64,000 bases of DNA, taken from Brachionus manjavacas. Its lineage: Eukaryota; Rotifera; Eurotatoria; Ploima; Brachionidae. Below are positions 57,789 to 64,000 of the stretch, in pieces. Position 1 is the first letter of the stretch. Each line of letters starts with the position of its first letter. The notes beneath the pieces are model-generated. The model saw only the letters and a list, made by a program, of their open reading frames with translations, ran no database searches and had not been told where the DNA came from. Location of the stretch: positions 3,663,501 to 3,727,500 of the forward strand of contig JAHQIY010000007.1 of the NCBI GenBank assembly GCA_019054805.1, given 5' to 3'. The translations under genes and the position numbers were made by a program.

Positions 57789-58577
57789 TTAAGATAGAAT
57801 GCATTTTTCTTTAGAAGTTTCATCACATTTGTCTAGTGTTTTATCTACAGAACCGAGCAAACATTTGACCACGTAATCACCGTAGCTAAAACGGAATTTT
57901 GAACCTTTTGCTTTTAATATTTGCTTCTTTTCCGATCTAAAATCATCAACTACATCCAAATTGGGAATAGATTTGTCCCATTTGTTTAAATAATCAATTG
58001 ATTCTTGTTCGTCCGTGCATGCAATGATGTTGGTAAAAATGCGGTCTTTGGGCTTTCTTGATAACAAGCATTTGTGGAAGCCATCGATATCTATTTTTCC
58101 TGACTGATCTGTTGGCTCGCCATCGGTAACTATTATTACAAGAAGTTTTTTTTCATAGCCGACAATCTCAGCATTATCATTGAGCACTTGGTTCAATGTT
58201 TTGGTCAAAGGAGTGTATCCACCAGGTCGAAATTGTCTAAAATTATTAAGAAAATCAGGTATATTCTTGATATTTTTAATGGGTGGTTGGTGATTCAAAA
58301 AATAGACGTCGCATCCATTTGCATCAAATAAATTTGCTATTTCAAGTGAAATGCTCGCAAAATATTCCAACTCGTTCCACCTCGTAGCTCTTTGCGACAA
58401 AGATTTGTTCAAAGGCGAGTCGTCAAGCTCCGAGTTCATTGATCCTGAATCATCAAATATGAAAACAGTCTTGAAACCATACAGGTATTGCAGGCGATTG
58501 GCATAATCGGCGCTGATCTCATGTTTGGATATTAAATTTTGAATTAAACTTGAATCATGGTAACTCGCAGCATTCAT
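57789..58577 (-). CDS. VWA-domain protein with complete MIDAS
   Basis: The product is 262 aa and consists almost entirely of a von Willebrand factor A domain. A hydrophobic strand leads to FIFDDSGSM (residues 40-47; MIDAS D42-x-S44-x-S46). The MIDAS Thr is in GGYTPLTK (T122) and the Asp in VTDGEPTD (D152). The metal-ion-dependent adhesion site is therefore intact. No signal peptide or membrane segment is seen, so the protein is probably intracellular. It resembles the stand-alone cytosolic VWA proteins common in protists, fungi and some invertebrates, whose ligands are mostly unknown. The C-terminus has several Cys and acidic residues. Single exon, with the ATG followed by NAASYHDSS. I cannot assign a specific orthologue. 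Confidence 0.8.
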   Translation of the reverse strand: MNAASYHDSSLIQNLISKHEISADYANRLQYLYGFKTVFIFDDSGSMNSELDDSPLNKSLSQRATRWNELEYFASISLEIANLFDANGCDVYFLNHQPPIKNIKNIPDFLNNFRQFRPGGYTPLTKTLNQVLNDNAEIVGYEKKLLVIIVTDGEPTDQSGKIDIDGFHKCLLSRKPKDRIFTNIIACTDEQESIDYLNKWDKSIPNLDVVDDFRSEKKQILKAKGSKFRFSYGDYVVKCLLGSVDKTLDKCDETSKEKCILS

Positions 58578-59157
58578 TTTGTATTTATTTCAAAAGAAAA
58601 TTTTTTACGTTAATTGTTAGAATAAACTTTCTTGATTATAATATAAAAATTATTATAATAAAATATTTTATTTTTTTTTGCTTATTTTGTCTATTTCTTA
58701 GCAGAAATAAATCTGCTTTAATTTAAATTAAGCTCATAAAAAATTAATTTAAAATAATTTAATTTTTACAATAATGTTGGTAAAAAGAGATTATTCATTT
58801 ACATCAGGTAAATGGCCATATTATTACTTTTAAGGTTAAACGATATTAATCATTTTTATAATTTAAAATTTTAGACATATTTAAATTTTATCTATATTCG
58901 TTATGAAACATTTCTTAACTAAGTCATGAAGAAAAATTTATTTGAAGTTTTAGTTTATAAATTTTTTTTTTAGTCTTGAAATTAGTTAGACATAAGGGTT
59001 CAATTGAATTTTATTTTGTTTATGTTAATACTCAAATTATGCTTATAATATTGATAATACTTTTGGATTAACCTCTACCATCTTGGAAAGAATCATATAA
59101 TAAAGTATTCAAAAATACTTTGGCTGCTCTGATATAAATAAATTAAACTTTACAGAC
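58578..59157. other. AT-rich intergenic between divergent genes
   Basis: Shared upstream region of the VWA gene (-) and the small secreted peptide gene (+). No further feature seen. Confidence 0.4.
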
Positions 59158-59165
59158 TATATAAG
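59158..59165 (+). promoter_or_regulatory. TATA box of secreted peptide gene
   Basis: TATATAAG lies 38 nt before the ATG at 59203, implying a very short 5' UTR. Confidence 0.5.
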
Positions 59166-59202
59166 CAATTTATCTAAGAATAATCTTGAATATAATTTAA
59201 AA

Positions 59203-59591
59203 ATGAAGCTTTTATTTTTTGTTTTTGCTTTATCACTTATTGTAGTCTGTCATGTAAAGGCGACTGCTTTTGAAGATCTGGTACGGGAACAGTTAGAAGA
59301 TTTGATTGTGGCTGCTGAAGAAAATGGAAGCCTTGAAATGGCCAGAAGAGATAAATCATATTTAAGTGCTAAAAAGTATTTTTTTTTTTAATTCAATTAA
59401 TTTAAAAGTAAAAATTCTACTCAAGACATCCAGAGCGATTGAGAAATTGCATTAAATGTGTAGGTGTACAGCGACAAAAAGGTATGAACGTAAAACAAGC
59501 TACTAGCTATTGCAATAGAATGTGTAAAAGAGAATTGTTTGATACTAGACAAATGTTTGAGAGAGATTTCGATGATGAAGAACTTTTTTAA
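59203..59591 (+). CDS. small secreted four-cysteine peptide precursor, two exons
   Basis: Exon 1 is 59203-59375 and exon 2 is 59426-59591, joined across a 50-nt intron (GTATTT donor, CTCAAG acceptor). The in-frame join (SAKK-HPERL) gives 112 aa. The signal peptide covers about 1-22 (hydrophobic to VKATA). An acidic pro-like segment follows (FEDLVREQLEDLIVAAEENG) and ends at a dibasic Arg48-Arg49 that could be a processing site. The basic mature part has Cys66 and Cys69 (C-x2-C) and Cys87 and Cys91 (C-x3-C), a pattern suited to two disulfides bridging two helices, then an acidic tail (RDFDDEELF). AATAAA follows at 59645. The layout of signal, acidic pro-region, dibasic site and short Cys-rich peptide is typical of secreted peptide hormones or defence or venom-type peptides. 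None of these can be chosen from sequence alone. Confidence 0.65.
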
Positions 59592-59644
59592 AGTTTTGTT
59601 TGATTATTTAGATTTTTTAAAAGATATATTTAGAATTTTTTATG

Positions 59645-59650
59645 AATAAA
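59645..59650 (+). terminator. poly(A) signal of secreted peptide gene
   Basis: AATAAA, 54 nt after the stop codon of exon 2. Confidence 0.5.
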
Positions 59651-60885
59651 TTTTGGAGTATGTTTTAATTCACAGGTAAATATGTGTTTGAAAAGTTAAA
59701 AACAATCTTGCCTCAAAATTTAATTTTCTTATAAAAAATCTAAATACTTTGGGACACCATTTACATCAAATAATTTAAAAAGATCAGAAAAAATTTATTT
59801 TGTTACTAATTCCGATAGCAATAAAAAAAGATTTAAAATGTAAAAGATTTATATTTGTCTTCCATTTATTTTTTTTTTCAATTAATGAATAGAATGAGCC
59901 TTTATTGGAAAAATAATCCAGTAGTTACGAATTAATATCTTTTTAATCAAATCAAAAATTCTAGCGGCGACCTAAAAACATTGAAAAATTACTAGAAAAT
60001 TATTTATTATTTATTAAATTAATTCCTTAATTCTTAAAGAACATGAAAGTTACTAAAAAGTAAAAAAAATAGTTAAAATTCAAGTTAAAATTTTTAATAT
60101 GATTTAGCAGTTTTAAAATTCAAATATTAGATATTGAACTTTTTTTAATAACTTAAAGTGAAAGAATAATTAAAATTCCCCTATTAAATTGTGCAATATT
60201 TTTTTACGATAATTTATTTGAAAAATATGTCAAAACCGATTACCAATTATTTTATCAAATATACACACTATAATTCAGAAAATCTATTTAAATTAATTTT
60301 ATGAGTTAATTGATTGTTTTCTTTTACAAAATTCATTTAACTAAAATAGTATCTAAAAACACAAAATGAATTTTTAATTAATTAACTTTAAAAAGCAAAA
60401 TTCGATTGAATTAAAATCTTAAAAATTTGACAAAATTGCGACTATTTTACTGTCTTTTCATGATAAAACCAATGAATTGAAAATCTAATGTGTGGTCTCC
60501 TTTTACTGAGTTAAGAAATAAAGAAATTTAATTTTCCATAATTATTTCTTAATTGCTCTAATTGATGTTTTTTATAAAGAAATTTTAATTAAAAATATTT
60601 CGTTTTTAAATCATTAGAATACTTTTTAAATGCCATTTTGTTTTCCATTTTTAAGAAAAATAAAAAATTCCAAATTATAAAAAACAAACAAATGTAAATA
60701 TTTCAAACTTGTAAGTTGTTTGTTTCAAAATTATAAAATTCCTGAGAATAAGAATAAGATACCCAAAAGAATTTGCATTGACAATATTTTCCCCACTTCT
60801 TATCTGACTTTTTTATCGAATACTATTTTGTCATCCAATATGTTCACAAATCTACCAGAATTCGAATCGTAAACTTAAAACAGAA
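59651..60885. other. AT-rich intergenic, no gene seen
   Basis: No exon-like block or repeat recognised on either strand. Confidence 0.45.
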
Positions 60886-60891
60886 TATAAA
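60886..60891 (+). promoter_or_regulatory. TATA box of 193-aa gene
   Basis: TATAAA, 72 nt before the ATG at 60958. Confidence 0.45.
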
Positions 60892-60957
60892 AACCAATTT
60901 TTAAATTTAGATTCTAGACAAAACTCATTCCTTTTAGAGATTTCTAAAACATCTAAG

Positions 60958-61539
60958 ATGACCCAAGACCTAAACTACCAAGTCACTAATCTAACTCTAC
61001 CGGAAACTGACCTACCAAAAATAAAGCTCATTAACATCAACAATGTTTTGTATAGATGTGAAAGGGACGATAATGTTCCCAAGCCTTCTTTATCACATAA
61101 AGAAATCCAAGACTTAATACAAAAAGCATTATCCACTGATACTGATTCAAAGACCATAAACATAATAAATATCCAAGACAAAGAAATCGAGTGTCCAGAG
61201 GCTAAGCGTCAAAGAGAAGAATTCTTAAAGTCTTTGATTCAACCTTCAATTCAACGTCCTGACTCAACACACTCTTTTATTGAAAGTATTTCAGAAATCA
61301 AGGAAGTGGAGGAGCCCGAACCGGCAACATTAGTCGAAGAGCATAGGCCAGCCCAAATAGATCTTTCTGGATATCAACCGAATCCAAAGACACAAAACGA
61401 TGAACAAGTAAAGCAAATTTTAAAAGATCTTCTGGACCAGACTAAACCAAAAGTTGGCGAACCGAAGTACATTTTAACTAAAGTAACTAAACATATTACC
61501 AAGCGTATTCACACCGAAAAAAGATGTGTCTGCAAATAA
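60958..61539 (+). CDS. unrecognised acidic 193-aa protein
   Basis: Single open frame with clearly lower A+T than its flanks, a TATA box 72 nt upstream and AATAAA at 61579-61584, so I accept it as a gene. There is no signal peptide or membrane segment. The protein is rich in Glu, Asp, Lys, Gln, Pro and Ile. It has a possible folded segment around PKIKLININNVLYRCERDD, an acidic proline-containing stretch (EIKEVEEPEPATLVEEHRP) likely to be disordered, and a basic tail (TKHITKRIHTEKRCVCK) with C-x-C at the end. I do not recognise a family. A nuclear or cytoskeletal adaptor is conceivable but unsupported. Confidence 0.6.
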   Translation: MTQDLNYQVTNLTLPETDLPKIKLININNVLYRCERDDNVPKPSLSHKEIQDLIQKALSTDTDSKTINIINIQDKEIECPEAKRQREEFLKSLIQPSIQRPDSTHSFIESISEIKEVEEPEPATLVEEHRPAQIDLSGYQPNPKTQNDEQVKQILKDLLDQTKPKVGEPKYILTKVTKHITKRIHTEKRCVCK

Positions 61540-61578
61540 ATTTGGTTATGCATGTTTTTTTTCTTTTAAATAACAATT

Positions 61579-61584
61579 AATAAA
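61579..61584 (+). terminator. poly(A) signal of 193-aa gene
   Basis: AATAAA, 39 nt after the stop. Confidence 0.45.
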
Positions 61585-63347
61585 ATGTTTAATAATTTAA
61601 AATCAAATAAAACAAAATGTCTATTTACTTTTATATTTTTTAGTTAAGATAAAAAAAAAAATTTGATTTCGAAATAAATTATTCCAAAAACTTTAATTAA
61701 AAGCAACTATTTTAAAAAATTTTAAAAGCGTGACAATTTGAAAAAGATTTTTCATTTTAAATTGAAAAATAAATTGAATTCTATTAAATAAAGCGAGTAA
61801 GATTGCTAGGTGATATTTGAGGTTCACAGACCATGAGTATATAATTGAAAAAAAAACAATTAAATCTTATTTTGATATTTATTTTTTTATTTTTTTTTTA
61901 AATATTCTAATTCAATTTGATAAAAATTTTCAAAATTCAGTTTTATATTGAAAATTTAGTTTTATTGCGGCATTTGCAGGTTTACTCTCTTTTAAATTTT
62001 GGCTCGCTGATTTCAAAATCAAAAATATTGAAAATTTAAAATTTTTAATTAAATCCATTCAAACCAGTGTTCAAAAAAGAAAATTTTGAAAGGTTAAAAA
62101 AATGTGTTACTATTGACCGAATTTAAGCAAATTTTGTACAAATATTTAATAGTCTTAAGTTACTAAGAAAATTAAAAAATCTGTCGTCTCATGGTTTACT
62201 AAAAGAAAAAGGTCTCCTAAAACACCTTTACTTGTAAATAACACCTGTCCTCATTTTTTATCAAGAAAAAATATATGTTTAATACCTTATATTAAAGAGA
62301 AATAAAAATTAAAATGTCCTTAATCATTGTTTTATGTCCTATCCTTCAAAATTTATTTGAGTTTGTCCAATTTTACTTTTTTTCAAATAAATGGCTTGCA
62401 AATTCAACAGATCTAGTATTTAAAAAAATTATAAATAAGGCTCTGTTTATTTAAATTCCATTCAAAAGAAAAGTGAATCTTTTAAAAAGAAACGACAGAT
62501 ATCTTAGCATAAAGCTACAACTTAATACCAAGGCTATTGTTAACTTTACAATGTTAAGTTTAAATAGAAAAAATATTTTATAAACATTAATATGAAAAAA
62601 AATCTCGTTTAAATAAAAATGTTAACCGCGAAAACAAGGCTTTAAATATAGAAATCAAATATTGAATACTCTAATAGTATTCAAATAAAAGTAAATTCGA
62701 AAATTCGTTAAACTTTCACATTTTCAATTTGAATTTTCAGAAAATTTAAACATAATTTTCGATTTTGATTGAAATATAAAATAAATTTAAATTAAATTAG
62801 AGTAATATTTAAATAGTTTTTTGAATTTTTTATTGTTTTGATTTTGATATATTATAAATTTTTTTGATAATCCCATGTCTGAGTTTCTAGCTTACCATTT
62901 TAGATTTGCACTGAAAAATTCTTACTTCGCCAAACACTTTATAGTGATAAATCTCAAAAATAATCAGTAAATTTTCTAAAAGTTTCTTGTATTTTTCTAT
63001 TTCAAAAATCTTTGCTTTCATTTAAAATAAATTTCAAATTTGAATCTCAAAATTGAATTGTAAAAAGAATTTGAATCTTTTTTTTAAAAATAAAAATATA
63101 TTTGTGAAAAACTAAATTTAAAAATGAATTATATCCCGTTTATACGATGATTTATGCTTTGAACCACCTTTTCTAATTATAAGAAAAAAAAATTTATTCC
63201 TAAAATTTGTTTTTTTATTTTTAATTAAATTTTTTTCCCTTAATTATTTCCCCAAAATTTTATTACTAATTTCGATTTGATAATTTGTTTTCTGGAATTT
63301 AAAATTGAAAAAAAAATTGTTTTACCACTAGTAATTCTTTAACTCGA
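61585..63347. other. AT-rich intergenic, no gene seen
   Basis: Long AT-rich stretch with only short open frames. No conserved motif, LINE scrap or repeat identified. Confidence 0.45.
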
Positions 63348-63355
63348 TATATAAA
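63348..63355 (+). promoter_or_regulatory. TATA box of methyltransferase gene
   Basis: TATATAAA lies about 45 nt before the ATG at 63400. Confidence 0.5.
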
Positions 63356-63399
63356 CTAGTTCATTTTATCTAGTAACTTATTTTGATCATTGATCATAA

Positions 63400-64000
63400 A
63401 TGAAAACTACTGTTTCATTAACAATCATTTTCTTGACTTTTATTTCATTTTATCTTTTAAATGTTTTAATCGACTCAAACAAAAATAATTTCAAAATATT
63501 AACTGGGATAGAAGACAAAAGACAAAATCACATCAAAATAATCGATTTATCTAAAGAAGTCTGTCCAAAAGAAAAATATGACTCATTTAATTGTGTTAAT
63601 TTACTGGAAATATACATATCTCCAATTTTGTGTATCCACGATACAGAAATTGATTTTACTTCCAAAATGATTAACAGAGATCGAATTAAAGAAAAAAATT
63701 TGATCGAATTTTTTCTGGACTATTTAGTGCTTAATACAGAAAGCCTATTTATTGATATAGGTTCGCATGTGGGATTATATTCGATGTTTGCAGCTAAATT
63801 AGGCAGAGACGTTGTAGCTGTGGAAGCATTTTCAGAAAATATTTTCAGGCTTCATAAAGCTGCTAATTTAAATAAGGTAATTGAAAAAATTACCTTGCTA
63901 AATAATGCAATTTCGGATAGAAAAGGCCTTACTGTTGAATTAAAACTTCACAAAAATATTGGCCAACAATCAATTTTTGGTCAAAATCAAAAAGATTCAG
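63400..64000 (+). CDS. FkbM-family methyltransferase, membrane-anchored (partial, 3' end outside window)
   Basis: From the ATG at 63400 the frame is open for 200 codons to the window edge. Residues about 5-24 (SLTIIFLTFISFYLLNVLI) form a signal anchor, suggesting a type II Golgi/ER membrane protein. After a stem with cysteines (55, 65, 78), the SAM-binding core appears: LFIDIGSHVGLYSMFAAKLG (motif I, D119-x-G-x-x-x-G125), then VVAVEAF (acidic residue E142 after strand 2, expected to hold the SAM ribose), and LLNNAISDRKG (strand/loop 4). This order is that of FkbM-type SAM-dependent methyltransferases, which O-methylate sugars or small molecules. Together with the anchor it suggests glycan methylation in the secretory pathway (inference). 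Confidence 0.85.
   Translation, partial: MKTTVSLTIIFLTFISFYLLNVLIDSNKNNFKILTGIEDKRQNHIKIIDLSKEVCPKEKYDSFNCVNLLEIYISPILCIHDTEIDFTSKMINRDRIKEKNLIEFFLDYLVLNTESLFIDIGSHVGLYSMFAAKLGRDVVAVEAFSENIFRLHKAANLNKVIEKITLLNNAISDRKGLTVELKLHKNIGQQSIFGQNQKDS

Noticed and set aside
60975-61181. Minus-strand 68-codon frame
   Set aside because: Antisense shadow of the 193-aa gene, which has its own TATA box and AATAAA signal.

Overview
This is a metazoan nuclear window, roughly three-quarters A+T, with very short introns (47 and 50 nt in the two genes where I can place them). TATA boxes lie about 40-70 nt upstream of several start codons and AATAAA signals follow several stops. Conserved animal genes are present: an alpha-carbonic anhydrase C-terminus, a neuronal-calcium-sensor-type EF-hand protein, an LRRC46-like ciliary leucine-rich-repeat protein, a VWA protein and an FkbM-type methyltransferase. 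Together with many decayed LINEs, this fits a small, compact, AT-rich invertebrate. A rotifer such as Brachionus is my guess, but that is inference and not proven here.

Left flank (1-18.5 kb): the last 71 codons of a carbonic anhydrase (+); LINE 3' ends at 0.5, 2.0-2.7 and 5.3 kb; the EF-hand gene (-); and a stand-alone copy of a secreted repeat-protein gene (-, three 92-aa repeats). An intronless LRRC46-like gene (+) follows, bracketed by a perfect 39-bp inverted repeat. From 9.3 to 18 kb there is a 364-bp foldback element, diverged direct repeats, a RT remnant, a 5'-truncated Jockey-like LINE (-) with zinc-knuckle gag, endonuclease and reverse transcriptase, and another RT scrap.

Centre (18.5-54.7 kb): the main structure is a nested tandem array. 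Five more copies of the repeat-protein gene (-) carry 1, 5, 8, 4 and 4 copies of the same 276-bp (92-aa) coding repeat. They alternate with four nearly identical spacers of about 7.9 kb (two with deletions). Each spacer carries the same already-dead LINE: a minus-strand ORF1-like piece, a 19-bp-arm palindrome, then plus-strand endonuclease/RT. The first gene has a unique 3' flank and the last gene has a unique 5' flank. All middle genes combine the first gene's 5' flank with the last gene's 3' flank. This is the signature of repeated unequal crossing-over inside the coding repeats. The first two array genes share a 7-bp signal-peptide deletion and a nonsense codon, so they look dead. The 8-repeat gene and the two 4-repeat genes are intact.

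Right flank (54.7-64 kb): a LINE scrap, two GC-rich blocks of unknown nature, the VWA gene (-), a two-exon secreted four-cysteine peptide (+), an unrecognised 193-aa acidic protein (+), and the N-terminal 200 residues of a membrane-anchored FkbM-type methyltransferase (+) that runs off the window.

The genes do not form an operon or an evident pathway. The one coherent system is the repeat-protein family, six loci with two length-variable levels (repeats within genes, genes within an array).
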